Assembly: GCA_963626285.1 (NCBI GenBank)
Contig: CAVFWQ010000012.1
Span: forward strand, 1 to 27,544
Reading direction: 5' to 3'
Length of the DNA: 27,544 nucleotides
Source of the DNA: CAVDRM01 sp963626285
GTDB taxonomy: Bacteria > Bacillota > Clostridia > Christensenellales > Aristaeellaceae
Each line of letters begins with the position of its first letter. Position 1 is the stretch's first letter. Below the pieces are notes generated by a model. It had not been told where the DNA came from, made no database searches, and saw only the letters and a list, made by a program, of their open reading frames with translations. Both the position numbers and the translations under genes were made by a program. Of the stretch, positions 15,201-22,630 are shown piece after piece.

Positions 15201-16467
15201 CCGCGTCCTCCACGATCTGCTCATCGTCCGTCAGATACCCCTCCACGCCCGGAATGAGCTTGATGTTGTTCTTTTTCGCCGCTGCAAACGCTTCGGGGTA
15301 CGCCTGCACAACGCCGTGATCCGTAATGGCGACCGCCTCATGCCCCCACTTTGCGGCGCGGGCAATCAGCGTTCCGGCACTCGTCACGGCATCCATATTG
15401 CTCATCTGCGTGTGCATATGCAGCTCGATGCGCTTTTCCTCGGCATCGTCCGTGCGGACGGGCAGCTCCACGCGGGTGATATCGCGCACCATGATGACCG
15501 TTTCATGCGAAAAATTGTCGTATTGGCTGTTTCCGCGCACCAGCACGCCCATATCGGGCTTTATCTGCCTGATAATATCGTCCACAGCCGCCTTTTCCTC
15601 CGGCGTGATGGGCGGCGGCGCTTCCTTTTCTTCCTTTCGCGGATTCCGCGCACGGTAGTACAGGAACGCCTTGCACTTGACAGAGCCGGTGAAATCCGTC
15701 ACGGCGAAGGACAGAAGGACGGCCTCGCCGCCGGAAATCTCCTTTGTCTCCGCGGACAGCACCTTGCCTCGCACCACGACCAGCCCCGTATCCGAGGTGA
15801 TTTCCCGAATGGCGACCGGCGGCTCGGCAATGGAGCGTCCCTTGATGCGTTCATGGTGCTCAGGCTTGGGCTTATCCGGCTTATCGGCCTTCTTCCTCGC
15901 CTCCTCGCGCATCCGATCGGCACGGGCGGCCGCCAGCCTTTCCTCGTTTTCGCGCTCCTTTATTTCCTCTTCCAAGAGCGCCTCCGCGTCCCCGCGCACG
16001 GCGATGGCCACATCCGTTTCCAAGCGGAACACATCGTAAATGGCCTGCTGCAGCTTTTCCCTCGCCCCATGCTCATTCAGATAGGCGGCGGCAAAGGCAT
16101 CCGGCATTTGCAGCGTCACGCGACCGTTCACGTTTTCCCAGCGCATGGCGCTCTGCCACGCGGCAACAGAGGGGTATTCGCGGCGCAGAAAATCATCAAC
16201 GGGCTTGGAAAACCGCGCAGGACTTTCCAGAAAATCACTTTGGAGGGACGGAGAGGCCACGCGCACGGAAATACGTATGCCGGGGAAGGCATCCGACACG
16301 ACCTTTTTGATCGTCCAAAAACCCTCCTGCTCAACCAGCACATCCGAGAGAAAGGATATCTGCGCCCAATTTCTGCTCTTCCAGTAATGGACATTCTCAA
16401 TGCGGAGCTTGTCCCGCGTTTCGGGGAGCTCCCGCATGATTTTGTCCAGCAGCTCAGTTTTTGTCAT
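12232..16467 (-). CDS. polC: DNA polymerase III alpha subunit, Gram-positive type
   Basis: PolC is the replicative DNA polymerase of Firmicutes and carries its own 3'-5' proofreading exonuclease. Domains in order: N-terminal region (1-215), OB fold (about 215-335), PHP domain beginning at LHMHTQMSNMD (near 350) and split by the exonuclease (DFETTG near 437, AAHNARFD near 515, DAHRAVND near 573), then the polymerase. The zinc knuckle is CAHC/CPDCG near 886-915, and the catalytic acidic motif PDIDLNFSG lies near 940. The last residues, QVTLF, form a beta-clamp binding motif, so the C-terminus is complete. Two starts are possible: ATG 16467 or TTG 16473, with AAGGA 11 or 5 nt upstream; I list the ATG. 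Both overlap the end of ispG. At about 1411 aa it is normal in length. Confidence 0.98.
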   Translation of the reverse strand: MTKTELLDKIMRELPETRDKLRIENVHYWKSRNWAQISFLSDVLVEQEGFWTIKKVVSDAFPGIRISVRVASPSLQSDFLESPARFSKPVDDFLRREYPSVAAWQSAMRWENVNGRVTLQMPDAFAAAYLNEHGAREKLQQAIYDVFRLETDVAIAVRGDAEALLEEEIKERENEERLAAARADRMREEARKKADKPDKPKPEHHERIKGRSIAEPPVAIREITSDTGLVVVRGKVLSAETKEISGGEAVLLSFAVTDFTGSVKCKAFLYYRARNPRKEEKEAPPPITPEEKAAVDDIIRQIKPDMGVLVRGNSQYDNFSHETVIMVRDITRVELPVRTDDAEEKRIELHMHTQMSNMDAVTSAGTLIARAAKWGHEAVAITDHGVVQAYPEAFAAAKKNNIKLIPGVEGYLTDDEQIVEDADERDIDDPIVVLDFETTGLNTQKDRMIEIGAVKLAHGQVVDSFGMFVNPGRPLPTKITEITHITDQMLRDAPSAAEALPPLMEFIGDCTIAAHNARFDCSILRNELARVGKTYRCPRLDTLTFARKLYPELKSHRLGAMCKRLSVSLKDAHRAVNDAAATAQCLSRMLEEAQKRGAKTLADLNELSHTYTLGNSTHIILLARTQKGLENINHIVSEGHLNYFRRKPHIPRAVLQKYREGIIVGSACIEGELMQAIVAGESDDKLKKIARFYDYLEIQPIGNNKDVHFMDPENAVFRAILQAGQGFKDCDEQPPLYFKTTKEMLEEFSYLGRDKAHEVVIDVPQRIAGKVEKMFWHVDHPEGKETFSPFWPDAAHDIETMSWQTAHELYGDELPDIIVKRLEKELHSIIGYGYATLYSIANKLVQKSLKDGYLVGSRGSVGSSFVACMSGITEVNALPPHYRCAHCRKAYFDVPKQYTVGVDLPDKNCPDCGRPMRKEGYDIPFEVFLGFKGDKVPDIDLNFSGEYQPRAHAYIEELFGKGSVFRAGTIGTLAEKTAYGYVLKYLEERGLTASEAEKERLAAGCVGVKRTTGQHPGGIVVLPKGYDICQFTAIQHPADDLDCGIITTHFDFNSMHDVLVKLDCLGHDDPTMMHMLEELTGVNFRDIPLDDKKVMSLFQSPEALGVTREEIGCTTGTFGVPEFGTAFVRGMLDETHPTTMEELIRISGLSHGTDVWLGNARDLIMNGIAPLKECICTRDDIMNALIGYGVESKMAFTTMESVRKGKGLKPEMEEAMHEHNVPQWFIDSCKKIKYMFPKGHAVAYVTMALRVAWYKVYHPQAYYAAYFTIRGKGFDACTMLLPIDQLRMRLSEFYRLDAEKKLSAKEEDEITAMEMVLEMMARGFCFLPADLYKSDVVRFIPEGEKGLRVPFTSLGGLGESAAESIVAERGTPFISVEDLKNRAKVSSAVVELLREHGCLNNLSETSQVTLF

Positions 16468-17503
16468 GCTCAATCCATTCCTTCACCGCACGAACCATTT
16501 CATCCGCAAGGTCGCCCTCCAAGCGGCGCACGAACTGCCCGCGCACATACAAAGCGCCGCAGTCCCTGCCGCCGCACAGGGCGATATCCTTGTCCCTTGC
16601 CTCGCCCGGTCCGTTGACCACGCAGCCCATCACGGCCACGGATAAGTCACACGAGGCGGAGGCAAATTCCTCCTCCAGCCGTTTGGCGATGCCTTCCACA
16701 TCTATCTGCGTCCGTCCGCAGGTCGGACAGGAAGTAAAGCGGATGCCGCCTCTCAAACCCAGCGCCCGCAGGATTTCCAGCGCGGCCTTCGGCTCACGGA
16801 CAGGGTCGCCCGTTAAGGAAACGCGGATGGTGTCTCCGATGCCGTCCAAGAGGAGCGCGCCGATGCCGATGGCCGATTTCACCGTGCCCGTGCCAGGCAA
16901 GCCCGCCTCCGTGACCCCTACATGAAGCGGATAGCCGCAGAGCCTGTCCATCATGCGGTAGGCGTCCACCGTCATACGCACATCGCTGGCCTTTAAGGAC
17001 AGCACGATGTCCTCAAAGCCCGCCTTTTCAAGCATCCGCACATGGCGAAGCGCACTGTCGCACATGCCCTTGGCCGTCGCGCCGCCGTCCCGCGCCAAAA
17101 TGTCCTTTTCAAGAGAGCCGGCGTTTACGCCGATGCGGATGGGGACATGGTGCATTTTTGCGCAGTCCGCAACCTTTCGCACATTCTCCGTCGAGCCGAT
17201 ATTGCCCGGATTGATGCGCAGCTTCTGAATGCCGTTTTCCATCGCGCCGATGGCAAGCCGATGGTCAAAATGAATGTCCGCGCACAGCGGCACGGGACTT
17301 TTGTCCGCAAGCTCGCGCACCGCACGGACGCACGCCTCGTCATAGACCGACACGCGCACAAGGTCGCAGCCGGCGCGGGTCAAATCAGCGATTTGCTGTA
17401 AGGTGGCGGCCGCATCGTGCGTATCCGTGTTGGTCATGGACTGCACGGAAACGGGCGCGCCGCCGCCGATTTTCAGCTTTCCCGCAAGAACCTGTCTTTT
17501 CAT
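16454..17503 (-). CDS. ispG: 4-hydroxy-3-methylbut-2-en-1-yl diphosphate synthase
   Basis: IspG (GcpE) is a 4Fe-4S enzyme that converts MEcPP to HMBPP in the MEP route to isoprenoids. The 349-aa protein has the TIM barrel with VSVQSMTNTDT at the start, KLRINPGNIG in the middle, and the cluster cysteines in SCPTCGRT and MGCVVNGPGEA. It starts 13 nt after rseP. Its last 14-20 nt overlap the start of polC, and its 3' end supplies the polC ribosome binding site. With dxr two genes away, this shows that isoprenoids are made by the MEP pathway in this organism. Confidence 0.98.
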   Translation of the reverse strand: MKRQVLAGKLKIGGGAPVSVQSMTNTDTHDAAATLQQIADLTRAGCDLVRVSVYDEACVRAVRELADKSPVPLCADIHFDHRLAIGAMENGIQKLRINPGNIGSTENVRKVADCAKMHHVPIRIGVNAGSLEKDILARDGGATAKGMCDSALRHVRMLEKAGFEDIVLSLKASDVRMTVDAYRMMDRLCGYPLHVGVTEAGLPGTGTVKSAIGIGALLLDGIGDTIRVSLTGDPVREPKAALEILRALGLRGGIRFTSCPTCGRTQIDVEGIAKRLEEEFASASCDLSVAVMGCVVNGPGEARDKDIALCGGRDCGALYVRGQFVRRLEGDLADEMVRAVKEWIEHDKN

Positions 17504-17516
17504 GTCTGTCTTTCCT

Positions 17517-18602
17517 TCAGAAGCCGAATATTCTGCCGATGTCCTGCCACGTTAAAACAATAAACAGGAGGATAAGCACGAAAAAGCCCGCCAAGTGAAT
17601 GTATGCCTCGATTTTCTGCGGTACGGGCTTGCGGCAGACGGCCTCAATCAGCAGAAAAACGACACGGCTGCCGTCCAAGCCGGGGATGGGCAGAAGGTTG
17701 ACGATGCCCAAGTTGACCGAGATGAAAATGAGCAGCGAAATATACGCCGTGATGCCGTATGCCTGCGTCTGCTGCGCCACGGTCTGCACCACGCCCACGG
17801 GTCCTGAAAGCTGGTCTACGCCCGCCCTGCCGAAAACAAGGTCGCGCAGGGACGAAAAAATCAGCCCGCCCAGAAAGGTGCATTCATCAAAGGACGCCTC
17901 CAAAAGCCGTCCGAGGGACAGATACACCGTTTTCCGCTCCAGCTCCTCCGGAACCATGCTGATGCCGATTTTCCCCTCTGCATTTGGGGTGACGGAAAGC
18001 GTCACCTGCTCCCCGCCGCGCAGAACGATGAACGCAAGCGCATTGCCGTCTTTTCCCTGCTCGGCGATCAGCTCGCCCACGCGGGTGGTCTGTCCCTGCT
18101 CGTTCACGCCGCTTGCGTCCTCGCCGTTGATGCTCACAATGATGTCTCCCGTCTGGAGACCGGCCGCCTCCGCAGGGCTGTCCGCGGAAATTTCCACAAT
18201 TTTCGCCCTGTCGCCGTAGGTCACGTCGGTCACGCCCGTGCAGGCGTAAAAGGCCATACACACGACAAAGGCCATGATAAGGTTCATGGCAGGCCCCATG
18301 ATGATGGTCAGCATCCGCTTCCAGACGCTGTAATTCTGAAGCGCGCGGGGGTCTTTGGTTTCTTTGCCCTCGACATCGTCCTCTCCGTAAAAGGCACAGA
18401 AGCCGCCCGCGGGAATCAGGCGCAGGGAAATATCCGTCTCGTGCTTTTTGCTCTTGCGCGAAAACAGCTTCGGGCCAAAGCCGATGGCGAATTCCTTCAC
18501 GGGAATGCCCGTCAGCCTAGCGGCAAAGAAGTGCCCGGCCTCATGCACCATCACCATGACGCCCAGCATAAGCAGCGCCGCCAGCACATATAAAATCGTC
18601 AT
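17517..18602 (-). CDS. rseP: Site-2 intramembrane zinc metalloprotease RseP
   Basis: This membrane-embedded protease cuts transmembrane segments, typically of anti-sigma factors or remnant signal peptides. The 361-aa protein has the zinc motif HEAGH at 20-24 in the first membrane helix and the second conserved motif PIPGLDGSR in a C-terminal helix. A single PDZ domain lies between (around 125-200, with SPAEAAGLQTGDIIVSING). Four hydrophobic segments are visible. Its ATG overlaps the dxr stop by 4 nt (ATGA). The physiological substrate is unknown; in Bacillus the homologue RasP cuts RsiW and FtsL among others. Confidence 0.96.
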   Translation of the reverse strand: MTILYVLAALLMLGVMVMVHEAGHFFAARLTGIPVKEFAIGFGPKLFSRKSKKHETDISLRLIPAGGFCAFYGEDDVEGKETKDPRALQNYSVWKRMLTIIMGPAMNLIMAFVVCMAFYACTGVTDVTYGDRAKIVEISADSPAEAAGLQTGDIIVSINGEDASGVNEQGQTTRVGELIAEQGKDGNALAFIVLRGGEQVTLSVTPNAEGKIGISMVPEELERKTVYLSLGRLLEASFDECTFLGGLIFSSLRDLVFGRAGVDQLSGPVGVVQTVAQQTQAYGITAYISLLIFISVNLGIVNLLPIPGLDGSRVVFLLIEAVCRKPVPQKIEAYIHLAGFFVLILLFIVLTWQDIGRIFGF

Positions 18603-19756
18603 AAAAATTTTTCCTCCGATAAATAATCACGCGCCGCCCTTCTTGCCCGCTCATCGGCCGCATAAACATCAGCCAGGCAGGTCAGCGGCAGATGCCCGAC
18701 CCTCTCCAGCGTTTCCCGCACGGTGCGGGCAATCGCGCCGAAGGGGATTTTGTCGTTCAAAAACGCCTCCGCCGCCACCTCATTGGCCGCATTCAGGATA
18801 CAGCAGGCCGCGCCGCCCGCATGCAGCGCTTCATATGCCAGACGAAGCGCCGGGAAACGGTCGGGGTCGCCCTTTTCAAAGGTCAGCGTCCCCAAGGCTG
18901 CGAAATCCGGCGTGCTGACGGCGCTCGGAATGCGTTCCGGAAAGGTCATCGCATACAAAATCGGCACGCGCATATCGGGAACACCCAGCTGCGCCAGCAC
19001 CGCTCCGTCCTCAAAGGCGACCATGGAATGGACTATGCTCTGCGGATGAACGACCACCTCTATCTGCTCCGGCTCAACATTGAACAGCCATTTTGCCTCG
19101 ATGATTTCCAGCGCCTTGTTAAACATGGAGGCCGAATCAACGGTTATCTTACTGCCCATGCTCCACGTCGGGTGGCAAAGTGCCTGCGCCTTGGTCGCCC
19201 GTTCCATCTGCTCTTTCGTCCATGTTCTGAACGGGCCGCCGGAGCACGTCAGAAAAATTTTGGAAAGCCTGTTGCCCTCCGCCCCGCGCAGGCATTGGAA
19301 AACAGCACTGTGCTCGCTGTCCACCGGCAGGAGCGACGGCAGGCCGTTTTCATCGGGACAGGCAGCCATGACCAGCGCACCGCCGGCCACCAGCGTTTCC
19401 TTATTGGCCAGCAGGATGCGCTTTCCCTTGGCGCGAGCCGCCAAAGTCGCGCCGAGTCCCGCCACGCCGATCACGGCAATGAGCGCATCGTCCGCATCGC
19501 ACTCCTCCGCCATTTTTTCCAGCTCGTTCTGCCGATAAAACCGGCAGAAGGACAGGTCGTGCGGAACGGGCGGAAGCTCCGCGCCCGTCAAAACGGCGGC
19601 GGGCGCATGAAATTCCCGAATCTGCTCAAATAAAAGCGCCGCGTTCCTGTGAGCGGAAAGCGCGGCCACCTGAAACCGTTCCCGATGACGGCGAATTTCA
19701 TCCAGCGCCTGCCGTCCGATAGAGCCCGTGCTGCCCAGAATGGCAATTTTTCGCAT
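18599..19756 (-). CDS. dxr: 1-deoxy-D-xylulose 5-phosphate reductoisomerase
   Basis: Dxr performs the first committed step of the MEP pathway, converting DXP to MEP with NADPH and a divalent metal. The 385-aa protein shows the nucleotide-binding start KIAILGSTGSIG, the NKETLVAGG motif, the metal and substrate motif PVDSEHSAVFQ, and the segment TWSMGSKITVDSASMFNK. The length matches the family. It begins 18 nt after cdsA and overlaps rseP by 4 nt. The set dxr, ispG and uppS in one operon ties isoprenoid precursor supply to undecaprenyl carrier synthesis. Confidence 0.98.
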   Translation of the reverse strand: MRKIAILGSTGSIGRQALDEIRRHRERFQVAALSAHRNAALLFEQIREFHAPAAVLTGAELPPVPHDLSFCRFYRQNELEKMAEECDADDALIAVIGVAGLGATLAARAKGKRILLANKETLVAGGALVMAACPDENGLPSLLPVDSEHSAVFQCLRGAEGNRLSKIFLTCSGGPFRTWTKEQMERATKAQALCHPTWSMGSKITVDSASMFNKALEIIEAKWLFNVEPEQIEVVVHPQSIVHSMVAFEDGAVLAQLGVPDMRVPILYAMTFPERIPSAVSTPDFAALGTLTFEKGDPDRFPALRLAYEALHAGGAACCILNAANEVAAEAFLNDKIPFGAIARTVRETLERVGHLPLTCLADVYAADERARRAARDYLSEEKFL

Positions 19757-19774
19757 CTCGCGCCTCCGAAACGG

Positions 19775-20581
19775 TCAAATATTCACAAGACAGTAGAAAA
19801 TATACACGACGACCGTTGAAAAGAACACGCTGTCCAGCCTGTCCATCATCCCGCCGTGGCCGGGAAAGAGCGTCCCGAAGTCCTTCACCTTGCAGTGCCG
19901 CTTGACCAGCGAAGCGAACAAATCGCCGATCTCTCCGGCAAAGCCGCCGACAAGCCCTAAAATCAGGAATTTCCACAGGGCGGGAATCGCGCCGGAAAAG
20001 CCGAAGCAGGCGGCGCAGCCGACGGAAAACAGGATGCTGCCGACCATGCCCGCCGCAGCGCCTTCCACCGTCTTGTTCGGGCTGACGGCGGGGCAGAGCT
20101 TATGCACCCCGTAGCGGCTGCCGATAAAGTAGGCCAGGGTATCGCCCATCAGCGGAATGCCGAAGGAAAGCAGAATCATCATGCTTTGGATGCGGCGGCT
20201 GTCCGCCTGCAAAAAGGCCAGCATGCAAAGACCCGGCATCAGGATGGATACGAGCGGAAGGCAGGAGGCCATCAGGTCGTCCAGCTTCGGCTCGCCGCGG
20301 AAAACAACATTGGTGCAGACCAAAAAGCAGGCGCAGACGCTCAGAAAAAGCGGCAGGACGGCGCTTTTCGTCAGCACGAACAGCGGCACGCTGATGACCA
20401 CGCAAACCCAGACCGGCCATTGCACGGGACGGTTGCCCGCGCCCTTCAAAGCGCGGTAGACCTCGTACACGCACATACACAGCGCAGCCATGAACAGCAC
20501 GGCAAACACCCATGACCCCATGATGACGGCAAACGCCAGCACCGCCAAAAGCCCCGCGCCCGTCAAAATCCGTGTCGTCAT
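19775..20581 (-). CDS. cdsA: Phosphatidate cytidylyltransferase
   Basis: CdsA makes CDP-diacylglycerol from phosphatidic acid and CTP at the membrane, the precursor for phosphatidylglycerol and related lipids. The 268-aa protein has about seven to eight hydrophobic segments. The family signature is in the C-terminal part: GDLFASLVKRHCKVKDFG followed by PGHGGMMDRLDS. The ATG overlaps the uppS stop by 4 nt. Confidence 0.97.
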   Translation of the reverse strand: MTTRILTGAGLLAVLAFAVIMGSWVFAVLFMAALCMCVYEVYRALKGAGNRPVQWPVWVCVVISVPLFVLTKSAVLPLFLSVCACFLVCTNVVFRGEPKLDDLMASCLPLVSILMPGLCMLAFLQADSRRIQSMMILLSFGIPLMGDTLAYFIGSRYGVHKLCPAVSPNKTVEGAAAGMVGSILFSVGCAACFGFSGAIPALWKFLILGLVGGFAGEIGDLFASLVKRHCKVKDFGTLFPGHGGMMDRLDSVFFSTVVVYIFYCLVNI

Positions 20582-21291
20582 GCTTTTCTTCCTCCAAATC
20601 TCCTGTCTCTTTTCGCGTAGGCTTCCAATGCGACATGAAAATCATCGATGGTGAAATCAGGCCATAAAACTTTGGGAAACATAAACTCCGCATAGGTGCT
20701 CTGGTACAGCAGAAAGCCGCTGAGCCGCTGCTCGCCGCCGGGGCGGATCAAAAGATCCACATCCGGTCTTCCCGCCGTATACAGGGCATCCGAAAATGTT
20801 TTTTCCGTGATGTCCTCCGGCTTCATATCGCCGCGCCGCACCCTTTCGGCCAGCATTTTCGCCGCCCGCACGATTTCCTGCCGCCCGCCGTAATTGATGG
20901 CAATCAGCAGATGAAGGCCGGTGTTGTCTTTTGTCCGCTCCTCCGCCCGAAGGACTGCCTCCCGCTGCGGTGCGGGCAGACCGTCCTTATCGCCCAGAAT
21001 GCGGATGCAGACGTTTTTTTCGTCCAGCTCGTCGATTTCCGATGAAAAGTATTCCAAAAGAAGCGCCATCAGAGCCGATACCTCCTGCTCGCTGCGCTTC
21101 CAGTTTTCCGTGGAAAAAGCGTAGAGCGAAAGCGTATCCAGCCCCAAGTCGCTGCTTTCTCTGATGATGGCGCGAAGAGCCTCCACGCCCTGCTTGTGGC
21201 CTAAGGAAACCCTGATTTTATGCTGCTTGGCCCACCGGCCGTTGCCGTCCATGATGATGGCGACATGGCGTGGAAGCGTCGGTTCGGTCAT
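20578..21291 (-). CDS. uppS: Isoprenyl transferase (undecaprenyl diphosphate synthase)
   Basis: UppS condenses isopentenyl diphosphate onto farnesyl diphosphate to form the C55 carrier lipid for peptidoglycan and other wall polymers. The 237-aa protein has the motifs HVAIIMDGNGRWA at the start, GHKQG, FSTENW, and RPGGEQRLSGFLLYQSTYAE near the end, all typical of cis-prenyltransferases. Its ATG overlaps the stop of the 72-aa gene by 4 nt (ATGA), and cdsA overlaps its own stop. Product chain length is inferred from family and context. Confidence 0.97.
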   Translation of the reverse strand: MTEPTLPRHVAIIMDGNGRWAKQHKIRVSLGHKQGVEALRAIIRESSDLGLDTLSLYAFSTENWKRSEQEVSALMALLLEYFSSEIDELDEKNVCIRILGDKDGLPAPQREAVLRAEERTKDNTGLHLLIAINYGGRQEIVRAAKMLAERVRRGDMKPEDITEKTFSDALYTAGRPDVDLLIRPGGEQRLSGFLLYQSTYAEFMFPKVLWPDFTIDDFHVALEAYAKRDRRFGGRKA

Positions 21292-21506
21292 ATACGGCTC
21301 CTTGGGTCGGATATCAGAAATCGGGCCGCAATCAATGTCCCGTTCCGCACAGCGACGACAAACGGCTCGCGGCCATCATCACTGCAGGACATTTTTCCGT
21401 CCCTGCGCGGCGGACAAGTGAACACGACCCGATACGCCTCCCTGCTTTCGTCCAGGCGCCGCACTGCCTCTGCAAGCGGCAGCCCGATGAGGCTTGTTTC
21501 TGTCAT
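21288..21506 (-). CDS. Small protein of unknown function between frr and uppS
   Basis: I do not recognise this 72-aa protein. It is real by context: its ATG shares a base with the frr stop (TGATG) and its stop overlaps the uppS start (ATGA), so it is translationally coupled on both sides. It begins with a short amphipathic helix (LIGLPLAEAVRRLDESR) reminiscent of the start of PASTA-type domains. Two likely beta-strands follow, YRVVFTCPP and PFVVAVRNGTLIAARFL, separated by a charged turn with CSDDG. There is no signal peptide or membrane segment. Codon use resembles its neighbours. A role linked to translation recycling or prenyl lipid synthesis could be guessed only from position. Confidence 0.8.
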   Translation of the reverse strand: MTETSLIGLPLAEAVRRLDESREAYRVVFTCPPRRDGKMSCSDDGREPFVVAVRNGTLIAARFLISDPRSRI

Positions 21507-22063
21507 CAGACCTCCATGATCTCCTTTTCCTTGTCCGCGGCGATTTTGTCCACTTCCTTGATCGCGGCGTCCGTGACCTTCTGGAGAGAATCCTCCGCCT
21601 TGCGCTGGTCGTCCTCCGTGATTGCGGAGTCCTTCTTCAGCTTCTTGATGCTCTCCATGGCGTCGCGGCGGGTGTTGCGGATGGCGACCTTCGCCTCCTC
21701 CGCGCCCTTGCGGACGACCTTGGTCAGCTCCTTGCGGCGTTCCTCGTTCAGCTCCGGCACAATCAGGCGAATGATTTTGCCGTCATTGGACGGGTTCATG
21801 CCCAAATCGCTCTTCTGAATGGCTTTTTCCACCAGCGGGATGGCCTTGGGGTCCCACAGAGAAATCGTCAAAACACGGGGTTCCGGCGCCATCACGTTGC
21901 CCATCTGCTTGAGCGGCGTCTGTGTGCCGTAGTAGTCCACCGTAATTCTGTCAAGGATCTGCGGATTTGCGCGGCCGGCGCGCAGGGAGAGCATATCCTT
22001 TTTGTAAAACTCGCGGGTCTTTTCCATTTTTTCCTTAGCGGCGTCAATGACTTTCTGCGTCAT
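21506..22063 (-). CDS. frr: Ribosome recycling factor
   Basis: RRF splits post-termination ribosomes together with EF-G. The 185-aa protein has the long-helix bundle with RAGRANPQILDRITVDYYGTQ (written in parts: the RAGRA turn, then the YYG strand) and the C-terminal three-helix part ending in KVDKIAADKEKEIMEV-like sequence, typical of the family. The frame is open to 22078, but ATG 22063 is chosen because GGAGGAG lies 6 nt upstream and the family starts there. It is first in its operon; pyrH, tsf and rpsB, often upstream, are absent here. Confidence 0.97.
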   Translation of the reverse strand: MTQKVIDAAKEKMEKTREFYKKDMLSLRAGRANPQILDRITVDYYGTQTPLKQMGNVMAPEPRVLTISLWDPKAIPLVEKAIQKSDLGMNPSNDGKIIRLIVPELNEERRKELTKVVRKGAEEAKVAIRNTRRDAMESIKKLKKDSAITEDDQRKAEDSLQKVTDAAIKEVDKIAADKEKEIMEV

Positions 22064-22102
22064 ACAGGTCTCCTCCATTTCCGGCTTTGTTGTTCATGTC
22101 CT

Positions 22103-22131
22103 ATTGTATACGCTTTTGGACGGATTGGCAA
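22103..22131 (-). promoter_or_regulatory. Promoter of the frr-polC operon
   Basis: On the minus strand TTGCCA (22131-22126) and TACAAT (22108-22103) are 17 nt apart. Transcription would begin near 22096, giving a short leader of about 33 nt to the frr ATG. The divergent padR promoter lies about 70 nt away. Confidence 0.75.
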
Positions 22132-22201
22132 GAGGAAAATGTGGCGGCAAACAGCGCCTGCGATGACGCAGGTGTGAATGACCGTTCATTTAAAATATTG
22201 C

Positions 22202-22230
22202 TTGACACGATATACTATGCATTGTATAAT
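22202..22230 (+). promoter_or_regulatory. Perfect-consensus promoter of the padR operon
   Basis: TTGACA at 22202-22207, a 17-nt spacer, and TATAAT at 22225-22230 match the vegetative consensus at all twelve positions. Such a strong promoter usually needs repression; the inverted repeat over it fits that. Confidence 0.85.
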
Positions 22231-22237
22231 ATATCGT
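22207..22237. promoter_or_regulatory. Inverted repeat over the padR promoter, likely PadR operator
   Basis: ACGATATA at 22207-22214 and TATATCGT at 22230-22237 are perfect 8-bp arms 15 nt apart, covering the spacer, the -10 box and the start point. A smaller pair, TATAC/GTATA (22211-22215 and 22224-22228), lies inside. PadR regulators commonly bind such AT-rich palindromes at their own promoter, so autorepression is inferred. Confidence 0.6.
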
Positions 22238-22315
22238 ATAAGGAGGCGGTCTGCGTGACATGAATCGATTCGGCGGGCGTATGCATGAGAATTTTCGGTC
22301 GGAGGTGACAATCTC

Positions 22316-22630
22316 TTGGATGCTCAGCTCAAAAAAGGACTCATCGAAGTCTGTATTCTCTCCCTCCTGTCGCGGGGAGATTCCTACGGCTATCGGCTCA
22401 TCAAGGATATTTCGGGCATCATGCCGCTGTCCGAATCCACGCTGTATCCCGTACTTCGGCGTTTGGAGGCGGCGCAGTGCCTGACGATTTACACGGTGGA
22501 GCATAACAGCAGGCTGCGCAAATACTATTCCATCACGGATGCGGGGCGGGCGCGGATCGACCGGTTTATGAATGAATGGGCGGATGTGGCCAAGGTCTAT
22601 GAATTTATCAGGGAGGCGGCGACGGTATGA
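22316..22630 (+). CDS. PadR-family transcriptional regulator
   Basis: The 104-aa protein is a PadR winged-helix repressor of the short type: AQLKKGLIEVCILSLLSRG, then GYRLIKDISG, ESTLYPVLRRLE as recognition helix and wing, and a C-terminal dimerisation helix. The start is a TTG at 22316 with GGAGGTGA 7 nt upstream; the nearby ATG at 22320 is in another frame. Its stop overlaps the next ATG by 4 nt. In this family repressors next to DUF1700 proteins often respond to envelope stress or drugs, but the ligand here is unknown. Confidence 0.93.
   Translation: MDAQLKKGLIEVCILSLLSRGDSYGYRLIKDISGIMPLSESTLYPVLRRLEAAQCLTIYTVEHNSRLRKYYSITDAGRARIDRFMNEWADVAKVYEFIREAATV

Noticed and set aside
14923..16617. 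564-codon plus-strand frame across polC
   Set aside because: Antisense to the well-supported PolC exonuclease, PHP and N-terminal region; no start signal and no domain.
22190..22504. Minus-strand frame over the padR promoter region
   Set aside because: It overlaps the padR gene and its consensus promoter and has no supporting start signal.
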